Below, in pieces: positions 11,089 through 21,813 of a stretch of 64,000 bases of DNA (within the stretch, counting starts at the first letter, position 1; every line of letters begins with the position of its first letter). The stretch is from Strigamia acuminata (taxonomy: Eukaryota; Arthropoda; Chilopoda; Geophilomorpha; Linotaeniidae), in contig OX442319.1 of NCBI GenBank assembly GCA_949358305.1, positions 1,116,001-1,180,000 on the forward strand. The letters run 5' to 3'. Both the position numbers and the translations under genes were made by a program. The notes under the pieces are model-generated. The model did not search any database, was not told where the DNA came from, and saw nothing but the letters and a program-made list of their open reading frames with translations.

Positions 11089-12870
11089 ATCATATCTTGA
11101 AGTTAAAGCGAAAACTGTTCTTTAAGTCAAGCGAAACTCACATTGTATTTCAACATAGTTCATATTTTATTGTAAAGCGATTTCGGGACGAAATCGCTCC
11201 ATTCTTTTATCAAAAGTGTTTTATTAATTTTGAGAGTATTTTATGCTATAATAACATGGTCATTATTTTAGTGTATTTTTAATTATACTGTAAGTCTTTT
11301 TAAAAGCATCCAACAATCTTAGTTACATCCGAGATTGTTGCAACCTGTACCGGTACCGCTGAAGAAATCCACAAAAGTAGCACAATAGCTAGTGCAATCA
11401 AACTTGGTTTAGAAAAAAAAATGTTCATAATTCTAAGGTTCCTGGTGAAAAGTTATCACAAAAAAAAATTAATAAAACCATTAAGAATTTAAAAAAAAAT
11501 AAGATTATAAACTTGAAAGTTATTAAAAACAACCTTCACACATTCATGTTTATTTGGAATTTTAACTGAAAATTTTAACAACTGGCCATCATAAGCTCTC
11601 GTATCTCCACAGTAAAATCGATATTTGGATCACAATATCGAAAGTTAAAAAATTCCCACGTTGCAGCAAAAAAGAAAATTTTATAAAAGTTATTTTTTTT
11701 TAGATTTAAATTCACGCTTTCAGACCTTCAGACGTCTTAGATTTACGGTTTGTTCCTTTTAAACAACACTTTTACAGTTTGTTCTAGTATATATCTCGTT
11801 AAAATATCTAAAATTATCTTTCATTTTCTTAACTGAGTTGTAATCTAATGGAAATGCAATAGATTTCGCAAAACCAATTATAAAATTACAAGGTGCCTAC
11901 CAAATACAAACGCTTTTTTGCTAATTTTCCAAAATTTGTTGCACAAATGTACAGCTTTTTTTTTTTTTATTTTTTTTTACATAATCAAATTAATCAAACA
12001 GCCAAAAGCGATTAAAGCAAGTTTCCAGCTCCTTTTTATGACAAAATCACAATTGCTTTTTATTTTTTTTTAAAAGTTGTTGATTTATCACATACAGATA
12101 ACAGTACGTACTCTCAACTAATTCAGAAAAAAACTGTGGGAGCAAGACATGGTCAATCTTCTCAAACTGTCTTTTTATAATATTACATTTTTGTTGTCGA
12201 CTCGCTTTTATCCAATGGGGTCATGACAATTGGGAATTTGTGAAATTTGATTTAAACGCACCCTCGTAACATACAAGTAAATTTCCTGTCTTTTAAAGGT
12301 CAACTGCACTGAGTCGTTCGTTTTTCATCAAATTCTGGAAAGGAAACAGTATAAAACCCCTAAAACAATTGATAAAAAATTAAATTGTTGTGCTTATTGT
12401 AATAACAATTAGAATACGCTACAAAACCAGTTGCCCAAAAAACAAAGCATCATGGGAGTATGATGACGTAAGGAGTCCATTTTTCGATACACCAATTTCC
12501 CTGTGTTTTTACATTGAAAAATAAATAAAACTTACACCACCTAAATTTACATTCTTTTAATCTTTTTGTCACTGATCTCAATGCACTTTACATCGTCTGT
12601 GCGTCTGTTTAAGTGCACTGATTTAAATTAAATAATCATAATCCTGATCATAATCGTACTGTGTCCCTCAGTCCACTTCCCTACCGTAAGGGCGCACCCC
12701 GTTACTGTAAGCGGTTTACGGATTACTTTGACCTATAATATCAGTCTTTCGCTGGTTTCTAATATGCACGTATGTAACTGACTCACACATACATTTCATT
12801 ATGTACCTTCATATTGCATTTCAAAATGCATTTCAAAATGCATTTCATAATACAATTTAAAAATATATAT
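11089..12870. other. AT-rich non-coding stretch
   Basis: I see no coding, RNA or transposon signature in this stretch. Confidence 0.5.
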
Positions 12871-13212
12871 GTACAGTGGTGGCCAAAAGTTTAGCACCAC
12901 TACTGTCACTTGCACTATTTTGTGTTTTGACAAAAAGGTAAAGCCTGCAGCATCTTTCTGATAAAAAATATGAATTCAGCATTAAATTCTGCCTTGGAAA
13001 ATGTTAAAAAATTTGAACAAATCATCCATCGTAATTAATAATAGTAATTTTTAGTGTTTGTGTACAAATTTTTGCTGGATAAAAGTTTAGCACCACATTC
13101 AAAAAAGCACAAAAAAACCCGATTTCTTCAGAAAATCATTGTTTATTTGAACAATACATTTCAATATTATGTTGATTAACCAAAATTTTGTATGTGTGAT
13201 TGTGAGTACCAG

Positions 13213-14419
13213 TCCGAACGGCGAATCGCCTAAGGGCGAATTTTTTGGATTCGCCCTTGGAAACGTATTGTTACATTTCCAATGGCGAATCTAGGAAAAT
13301 TCGCCATTGGAAATGTAATTGTACCTTTCTAATGGCGAATAGGTTTTAATGTTGACCAATTCGCCATTAGAAATGTAATTTGTACCTTTCTAATGGCGAA
13401 TAGGTTTTAATGTTGAACAATTCGCCATTACAAATGTAATTTGTACCTTTCTAATGGCGAATAGGTTTTAATGTTGAACAATTCGCCATTAGAAATGTAA
13501 TTTGTACAGACGGAAGTGAAGTGTTTATTTCATTCTTTGCTGGTGTCATGTACACACGATTATACAATAAAACACTCGATTCTTTTCCGGGCGCAGCATA
13601 TCTTTTGTCTGCAGCATTTTGTAGCATTTCAGCAGTATTTTTTTGGTAAAAAAATCAAGAAATTCCCATTTTGGCCTACGAAATTGAAGAATTATCACCA
13701 TCTTTTCTACTTCTAATGCCTACCATCACAAGTTTGTCAGGAGGTTTTCTTGCCGCTAATGTCATTTTCTGTAGTTATTTGTCTGATATTACTGATGAAA
13801 AAACACGTACATTGCGATTCAGCATTGTTAATGGAGTGTTTTACATCGGATGTCCGATTGGTTCACTTTTAGCTGGATTTCTGTTGAAGAATTGGGGGTA
13901 TACCTGTGTTTTCGAAGTGGGAGTATTTCTCAATTCGTTCGGCTTATTTTATACAATGTTCTTTATTAAATAACACACGAGGCGATATACAAAAAAATTA
14001 TGAGTCAAAAACCTAAAACTTATTCCTATGTTTTAAGTATGCATAAATAAACAAAAAATAAACAAAAATCGGTTGTTCGTGTCATGTTGTGTCCCTGTCC
14101 ACTGTCCACCCGCAGCCAATCAATTCGCACGATTCGCCGTTGGAACGGCACCGATTCGCCATTGGAAACGTGTTTGGTCATTTCCAATGGCGAATCGATT
14201 TAATTTTACACCGATTCGCCATTGGAAACGTGTTTGGACATTTCCAATGGCGAATCGATTTAATTTTTCACCGATTCGCCATTGGAAACGTGTTTGGTCA
14301 TTTCCAATGGCGAATGTGTGCAAATTCGCCATTGGAAATGTTTTTGGCGAAAAAATTTATTTTTTCACCATTAATCACTATGGCGAAATTCGCCCTTAGG
14401 CGATTCGCCGTTCGGACGG
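13213..14419. mobile_element. Foldback element with hairpin arrays and a captured host exon
   Basis: Bounded by long inverted ends GTCCGAACGGCGAATCGCC and its complement. Each arm is a tandem array of perfect hairpins built from ATTCGCCATTGGAAA and TTTCCAATGGCGAAT: roughly four units at 13240-13500 and three or four at 14150-14340. The middle (about 13510-14100) is single-copy and holds an SLC46-like coding fragment. There is no transposase. I could not find a convincing target duplication (flanks GTACC and GCACC differ at one base). Confidence 0.8.
13671..13973 (+). pseudogene. SLC46/MFS transporter C-terminal fragment
   Basis: One hundred codons open to a TAA. The protein has three hydrophobic helices and the loop SYLSDITDEKTRTLRFSIVN, which matches the conserved SYIxDxTxxExRTxR loop of the SLC46 (proton-coupled folate transporter-like) branch of the major facilitator superfamily, followed by GCPIGSLLAGFLL. 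Intact family members have twelve helices and roughly 450-550 residues, so this is about a fifth of a transporter. There is no start codon: the frame just begins after a stop, and an acceptor-like AG precedes it. It lies wholly between the hairpin arms of a foldback element, so I infer transposon capture of a host exon. No frame damage is visible inside it. Confidence 0.7.
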
Positions 14420-14443
14420 CACCCCGTGATGATGCAGGCCAAG

Positions 14444-14701
14444 TCAAAACTTAAATGTGATGGGTTTGGAACACTGAGCAATTGACTTGACTTTGTGCTT
14501 AGAATCATTTTCCTGCTGAAATATCCAAGTCAAAGGCAGTTTATCATCTTCAAATGAAAGCATAACAATCCTCCAATACTTTTTTATAAGTATATTGGTC
14601 CATGATACCCTTAATTCAATGTTGTGGACCGATACACGTAGGAAACCATCCTCAAGCCATTTTACCATTGGGATCGTTTTTCTGTATGTGTATCGGTCCA
14701 C
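14444..14701 (-). pseudogene. Tc1-like transposase fragment
   Basis: Reads LPLTWIFQQEN followed by KHKVKSIAQ, the region of the second catalytic Asp of Tc1-like DDE transposases (usual QQDN; here the Asp is replaced by Glu). The rest of the transposase is missing, and the same piece is repeated inverted on the other side of 14670. Confidence 0.7.
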
Positions 14702-14944
14702 AACATTGAATTAAGGGTATCATGGACCAATATACTTATAAAAAAGTATTGGAGGATTGTTATGCTTCCATTTGAAGATAATAAACTGCCTTTGACTTGG
14801 ATATTTCAGCAGGAAAATAATTCTAAGCACAAAGTCAAGTCAATTGCTCAGTGTTCCAAACCCATCACATTTAAGTTTTGACTTGGCCTGCACAATCACA
14901 CATACAAAATTTTGGTTAACCAACATAATATTGAAATGTCTATG

Positions 14945-17253
14945 AATAAACAGTCCAAATGGTTTCAGAGGCCCCTTTAAAGCAGGTAATTATTTCTGTA
15001 CCGGATCATTGTAATTAGAATGGTCGCCAAATGGAAATTGCCAATTCGTAAGCCTTTGTTAATTTCAGTGGCAAAAAAGTTTGTTTTGGCAGGTGTCGCA
15101 AAAAGGGGCGATTTCTGAGAAAATAGTACCGTATGTGCATTCATTGCAGACAGCAAATTCGTTTTATAAACATTCATGCAAATGGTAAATGGTATTTTTA
15201 TTTTCAGTGACATGTCAATTAAAAGCATGAAAAGGAGCTACGAGGGATTAAAGAGTTTTAAAATATGGAAAAAATAAGCGGGGAAGAATAGAAATTATAC
15301 AGATTTGCATCTACCAGTCATTGGATATGATAAGTGAACATTTGGTAATTTCAATTTCTGAAAATCAGTCCTTTCGGATCGGACTAAGAGATGAAGAGTA
15401 AGACAGCGAGATTAAAGAAGGTATTAATGATAACTACTGGCAAGTGTTTTATTTGCATAAAATATTTCCACTATTGAAATTATTGTAAAGATGGTTGGTT
15501 AAAATTATAGCAAAAAGCAAATTTTACTCCTCACTATTGTAGGAGTGGCAAATTGGCGTATTTAATGATTTCCATATTTTGTTCAGAAAGTGCAAATTTA
15601 CTTTTAGCAGCATGCCGCTAAGATCGTTATAAAATACGTTATATGATGATAAGTCATGGACATTATTCATATAGCCATTATAGACTGTAAAGTTGACTTA
15701 GGCCTTCAAGAATGAATACATTTACTTGTTAGTTTAACTGATTTGTGAGTACCGTATTTGGTTTAAACTCTTTTGAATATTTTCAAACCAAACATGTCAC
15801 TTGATTGAGAACTGAATAATTGGTAAAATCGAAAAGTAACAAAAATTGCCTGAAACTTTCTCACAAGGATAGGCGTTTTGAATCTTTCTCAACACCTACC
15901 GAATCTTTTCTTTTCTTTACTGGATCTTAATCTTGTAAATACTGAATCCGAGATCTCAGATTTACAAGCTGATCTCAATCTGATTTTGATTTACATAAGA
16001 TGAATCCTGAACCCCTCCAAATCCTTCTGCGTCTCCATGAATTTTTCTAAAATCTCTGTATAATCCCGAACAGGCTGCTAATCATCATTATCACTTGCAT
16101 TTCTCACTTGCCAGTGTCATATCTCTCATTTCCTCAGAAATAAAGAATACTCCGTACTCCGTATTAAAAAATATATCTTTGATCCACACATGTTTTCCCA
16201 AAATATAGTAATATCACATCTCGGATAGTGATCAATTTATCAGGACAGTATAATGTGTGCACGACTTAAACTTTAAAAAGTAATTTTTCAAGTTGATCAT
16301 AAATAAATGAATAGGATAGGAGTAATAAATATCATTGAGTTTTGGGGAAGTGCATGATTTAACTGGCCTCTAATTGCTGATGCTGAGATAAGAGAACCTT
16401 GATGGCAAATTACAACCGTAGCACTTAGCACTTACGTTGATAAACTGTCATTAATTATGTATATTACTAAGGTAAATTATAGTATTTACTCTCTTTTTTT
16501 GGTCATGAAATTAAATATTCTAGTGGAATGAAAGTTCTTATCGGTTACAGGATGATAGATGGCAATCAATAGGATGATGCACCCTGCTCAGTGCTCACGG
16601 CTTTGTTTAGTCCCTCGTCTAACACAACTTCGCTTAGATGAATAGAAACCAACTTATTTTCTCTTATCTAATAGGTAAATTTAAAATTAGGTCTTACCTT
16701 AATTATGTCAAAAGACCAACGTGCCATGGAAAATGGCCACAAAGAATGAGCACGGCTGACGAACCGAGCCTGGACTAATAGTGAGAGCGTTGCACTGGTG
16801 AAGACTGTTTTAAATGAATGGCGACCGGATTGCCACCTAGTGTCAAAAGCAAAAAATAAATTTTGTTTTTTATTTTTCATTTGTTTTATTGTTTGTCAAT
16901 AAAATTATCCAAAAACGTTAAAGTAATTTTTTTTTGCTTTGAAAGAATGCAAACAATAAAATAAGGATTATACTAAAAATATGGGCCCACGTTGATTTTC
17001 GGTAAAGACACATACCGGGTACTGTGTTCTGATAGATCTCACAAGTCGGTGTGCCGAGTGAGGAAAAAAATAAAAACGACTAGGACGCCAATATTTAGCG
17101 AGATATCCGCAGCGAAACATCGCGAATTAGCATTGAAGTTCTCCTTGTATTAGGACGCGATGGGAGAGTATGTTTTGTAGAAAATGGTGCTGGAATCCAA
17201 ATCAACGCACGTACGGTTGGACGTTTAACCAGACATCTCGGTAAAATTTGGTG
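14945..17253. other. AT-rich non-coding stretch
   Basis: No gene, RNA or transposon end recognised. Confidence 0.5.
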
Positions 17254-17261
17254 CTCTAATC

Positions 17262-17561
17262 CAGGGGTTCCCAAACTTTTTAGCATAGCGCCCCACTTTT
17301 TAAGCAAGGCGATCTTCTGCGCCCCACTTCATCGACCAGTGCATTAAAATTTTAAAAAATATACTACTAAAAAGAAAAAAAAGAAATTTTAATATAAATT
17401 TGCATAAAACTTTGTATAATTTTTTATATAATTTTGGTTAAGAATTTACAAAAGTTTCCAAAATAAGCTTGCTTTATTTAGGCATGTATGATGGGTGCGC
17501 CCCACCAATAATCAGCTCGCGCCCCACCAGTGAGGCGCGCCTCACCGTTTGGGAAACCCTG
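17262..17561. mobile_element. hAT-type MITE, 300 bp
   Basis: Ends CAGGGGTTCCCAAAC and GTTTGGGAAACCCTG, flanked by an exact 8-bp duplication CTCTAATC (17254-17261 and 17562-17569). Such ends and an 8-bp target are typical of hAT elements of the Charlie kind. Interior AT-rich, non-coding. A truncated relative is at 670-798. Confidence 0.93.
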
Positions 17562-17569
17562 CTCTAATC

Positions 17570-18717
17570 AATTTTATTTTAACCTTGACCTTCCCGAACA
17601 TCCTCTTAACAATTATTTTATGTTATATACACCACCAACACCACCGCAATAGGAGCTCAATACTCACTTGTCAGCTTATCGTTTTCAACACAGCTGCAAT
17701 CTTAATTCACGTTGTTTGATTGCAGTTATCTCTGTAAATATTGGCGTTTCAATAAATGTTTTTTTCTTGAATCAGCACACCGAGATTTGTCAGAAAATCG
17801 ACGTTAGACTCATATTCTTAATACACGCCTAAAAGGATTATCGAATGATGTTTTGATGAACAGATTCTTACTTTAAATACGAAAAGTACAATCAACTCAT
17901 GAATGGCATCAAATCAACGTCAAACTCAAAAGTGGCCCAAACAAAAGGTAGGGTGGGGGATATACTAAAACCCGGAAAAAAGAATCAAACACAAAAAATA
18001 TTTTTTTTATTCATTGTAGGCGTCGAGGTAGGCGTAGCGTGTAAAAAGAAAAGTAACCAAACTAGATAGTTCCATTGTTTCTCCTAGTGGTGGCGCCACC
18101 GCTGCTAGTTTGTCCCTCTGAGCCATAGAGCAAAGCATCCCAGTCATAATGAGATTTCTTTTATTGTTTTTTTGAATTAATTTAATGTTTTTTTGAATTA
18201 ATTTAATGTTTTTTTGACTTAATTTAATATTTTTACACAGGATTATGAAATATAATATAATTCTATTTAACAAATTTTGTGCAAATGTTTAGAACCAAGA
18301 GAAATTAATGCAAAATCAATTTTTCTTCAAATTTTAAAAGCAAGAAAAATTATTTAAAAAAAATTTTTTAAAAAAAGAAAACAAGAAAAATTACTATAAG
18401 ATTACATATTTTTAAAACATGAAAGATTACTGCAAGTCATAAAAAACTTTAATATATATAAGTTCTAGTGATTGAATTTAATGCAATTTGCTCAGTTTTC
18501 TATTTGCTTTACTTGACACACGGTTCCGCTGTGGCTGTGTCTACGCATTTCTTTGGTTTTAAAAAACATTCTGGTTTGTATGTAGTACTGAATAAATTTT
18601 GGGATTAATTCATAACTATGTTCTACACAACATCCCATGTCACATGTAATTCTTATTTCACTGATGCCACCTAACACCTCAAAAAACAAATCTGGAGATA
18701 ACTGTTCTGCAGACAGT
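17570..18717. other. Non-coding stretch
   Basis: No gene recognised. 18165-18235 contains three direct copies of an 18-25-base unit with TTTTTTTGAATTAATTTAAT. Confidence 0.5.
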
Positions 18718-18722
18718 GTTAG

Positions 18723-19184
18723 GCACAGTACAGTACCGCAGCCTGTATCGCGGTACTTTTCATAGTCTACGGTAGTACCGCATACTTGTATCGCGTTATT
18801 TTTGGCGCCCTGTAGTACCGGTACCGTGAATTTGCGGTACTCTCGCGGTACTCAGAAAAACGCGAGTTTTCTCGTGTTTTCTCCCGTTTTCCACTTTTTT
18901 TTTCAAATTTGATGTTTACTTACACTCATTCGAAGTGAGTGTAAACATCAACCAGTTTGTAAGACTTTACATGCAATAAAAAGACGTTAAAACTTAAAAT
19001 TTAAGTTTTAACGCCTTTTTATTGCGTGATTTTACTAATTTACCGCGAGAGTACCGTACCGGTACCGGTACCGGTACTGTACTGGGACTGCGGTACTTTT
19101 TGCGGAAGCAGCAAGTACCGCATACTTGTACCACGGTACATTTCAGCACCGGCGCAAGTACCGCGTACTTGTAACGCAGTACAC
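18723..19184. mobile_element. GTACC-rich foldback element
   Basis: Both ends are packed with GTACCGC and GCGGTACTT modules in opposite orientation. The centre contains two further hairpins, 18911-18949 (stem with TGTTTACTTACACTCA) and 18973-19025 (stem with AAAAAGACGTTAAAACTTAAA). A 5-bp GTTAG lies at each border (18718-18722, 19185-19189) and may be the target duplication. No coding capacity. Confidence 0.7.
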
Positions 19185-19349
19185 GTTAGCTTCCATTTAT
19201 CTTTTTTTTAGCTCAATACCCTTTCAATTAATGATAAACTTCCTGAAAGCATAGGTGGCACACTGTAGAACGGGCAGATAATTTCAAATCCTTGCTTGAA
19301 ACTGCATGTGGTTTAAATAAGTGATATTATTTATTTCTATTAGTACCCT

Positions 19350-21813
19350 TGTGACGATTGACTTGGCGAGATACAAATTGCTTAACAATTAGAGCGAGAA
19401 CTCGTGTGAAAATGTAAAAGTACGGAGGCTTGTGATTTCTCAAATCATGTAACAATTTATTACGAATGGAAGACTTATATAAAACCTATGCCTACAAATG
19501 GCTAAATAACTTCATGTTAAATATACAATGGGTTGGCAAAAGCCCTGAAATAATATCACTTGCGGTTTTCAGTCGTGCAATAAGAATGTGTATCTTTCTT
19601 ATTACGGTGACGTAAAAGATGTCGTCTGAGTATGGTTCGGGCTTCCAAATGGTCCTGGATTGGTTCTAAAATGGTGTGTAATGGTTAGGCTTGGGTGTGT
19701 TATATCCGAGAGGTGCGGTTGACTTTGGCACAATCATCACACGTATAATTATTATATTGTTAATAATTATACAGCGCGATCATAAGAATGATGAAACAAT
19801 CGAAATAAATATTCATGTAAATTCTATTGAATTAAACATGATATTGTGTTTGCGAAACTGGATAAATAACTATAAAAATAAAGAAATAATTAAAATAGCG
19901 CCGAGCTATTTTTGCCCCGAGTGCAATCAACATTTGAGTCAGACTGAAATGTTCCGTCAAACCAACAACGAAATGAATCGAAGTATTTCGCAGGAAAGGT
20001 TATCCATCGCCGGGAAATTACTCCACTCGGTCCTGGCTGGCGGGAGAGTAACCGGGAAATTACTCCGCGTCGATTACTCTGATAATGCGTCTGTGAAATA
20101 TAAATACTCCACTCTAGATTCTACATTACCAATGCGTCTGTGAAATATAAATACTCCACTCTAGATTCTACATTACCAATGCGTCTGTGAATTTTACTCC
20201 ACTCTAGATTCTGCATTCTACAACGGAATGTTGGCATGAAGCTGGAGGGAGTGCGTCTGTGGGTTGTACCCCACTCTAGATACTACACTTAAATGTGTCT
20301 GTGAATCTCTCCACTCTAGTTACTACATTTCTACAACGGAATGTTGGCATGAAGAGGCGGGCAGTGTGTCTGTGAGTCTTCTACCCACTCTAGATACTTA
20401 CACTAAATACAAAGTATTTCTACAACGGATTGTCGGAACGCAGAGAAGTATAATATGTGCTCAAGTAATATCAGTATCAAACAAAACAGAACAAGAGCGA
20501 GCTATATCCGTTTTGCAGGGGGATATATACTCGGTGAGGAGAATAGCTGTTCAGTGATCCAATGGGATCACTGGGCAGTCAAATCCATCCAATCCCAGAT
20601 CATAGGAAGTGGATACCCAGGACATAGTCTTCTACTAGGTCCACTACAGGAACTGGATACGCAGGACACACTTTGGATTAAGTCCCTTTGACTATAATCC
20701 AAAAGGAGTCCAACTCACAGTGGGTGATGAAGGGTGACTTCACCAGGTGTAAAGTTTGCACATAATTCAATAGAATTATGTGACAAATAAATCAACTAGT
20801 ATTTAAACATCCAAAAGTATTTAAAAGTGTCTAAAGTCGCAGTGGAATAAAATATAAATAGTAATTTATATTTTATTCACTCAAAAATTGTCGAAATTTG
20901 AAATTACCGCTAAAACGTATCAGCGCCATCTATTGGTGAAGTAATCGTCCTATACTAACAAAGTGTATGACAGTGTAACCGTCACACCCTGAACTACATC
21001 CAGAAGCAAAGCAGGAAATCTTGCCTGTTGCAAAGTAAACAAAGTCTGACCTTGGACGAAGGAGAGACACTAGCGCCTCAGCTTCATTGTTTGGCCACCG
21101 GCAACAAAATGGCTAAGACAGCATCGATAGGTTTGTATTTTTACAGCATACTGTATTTTGAGTGTTTTCTTTGTGTCATTTGATAATTGGCCCAAGGAAA
21201 TTGATTCCTTGGGGTTCATTTAAAATTAACTCCACATTGGTAGGTGTATATAAAATTTATTTATTTCAATTTTAGCAACAGGGTGCTAAAAATGGCGTCC
21301 AAGTTTGGCTACTTCTCCTTTACCATACTACTGTACTGTATGTTGTAGGTATACTTTAAACTGAAAATTATTAAAGTTGAAAGGAATAAGACCAAATGGT
21401 TGTGAGTGTGTTTTTGCATTGAAAAATTGAGCTATTGTTGGGTGTTACTGTTGATGTGTATGGAACATTATTATTGTTGTTGTTGACACGTTACTGACAA
21501 TGGAGAATAAAATCTTCGTTTATGTTAATGTTTAAATCTGACTTTTTCCTTCTGCTTCAACAAGTGGTAGCAAGAGGGTGGTCATGGTGATGGTAGATTG
21601 AATTGCTGAAATAAGAAATGTGGTCCAAAAGCGCAAGTTATTAGTGTCATTAAGTTTTGCCATATCGACGTAAAGCTAATGTTTATTTTATTCGCATTTG
21701 TCGTCTACTGTGAATTTCGACCACAGATGGCGAAAGTTTTCGCCAATGTTTCGTCAACGACAGCGGTTGAACGGCTCACTGATAATGGGGTTCGAATGAA
21801 TTTCAAATGGGGT
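19350..21813 (-). repeat. 3' LTR of the large gypsy element (2464 bp)
   Basis: Direct copy of 31419-33835. It carries one extra 47-bp unit (starting TGCGTCTGTGAAATATAAAT, about 20090-20185) compared with the other LTR. At 2.4 kb these LTRs are far longer than the usual few hundred bases. Confidence 0.93.
20090..20400. repeat. Modular repeats inside the LTR
   Basis: Degenerate direct modules each containing GTCTGTGA and CCACTCTAGAT, several followed by CTACAACGGAATGTTGGCAT. About six modules; the number differs between the two LTRs. LTR U3 regions often hold tandem enhancer modules, but that role is only inferred. Confidence 0.75.

Larger units (their letters stand above)
12874..14943 (-). 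mobile_element. Rearranged Tc1-like element (TA target)
   Basis: The left end CAGTGGTGGCCAAAAG follows a TA dinucleotide (12872-12873). The motif AAAAGTTTAGCACCAC occurs at the end and again about 195 bp inside in the same orientation, the IR/DR arrangement of some Tc1-like ends. The right part carries transposase sequence on the minus strand (14444-14701). That part is a large palindrome: about 230 bp at 14447-14650 recur inverted at 14690-14880, and 13157-13204 recur inverted at 14887-14935. A second transposon (13213-14419) is inserted in it. The right terminal repeat is not present. Confidence 0.75.

Noticed and set aside
17095-17307. Minus-strand 70-codon frame
   Set aside because: It runs into the hAT MITE end and has no family signature.
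19691-20143. 150-codon frame on the plus strand of the LTR (also 31760-32212)
   Set aside because: It is antisense to the element, starts without a supported ATG, is low-complexity and is identical in the two LTRs only because they are copies of each other.
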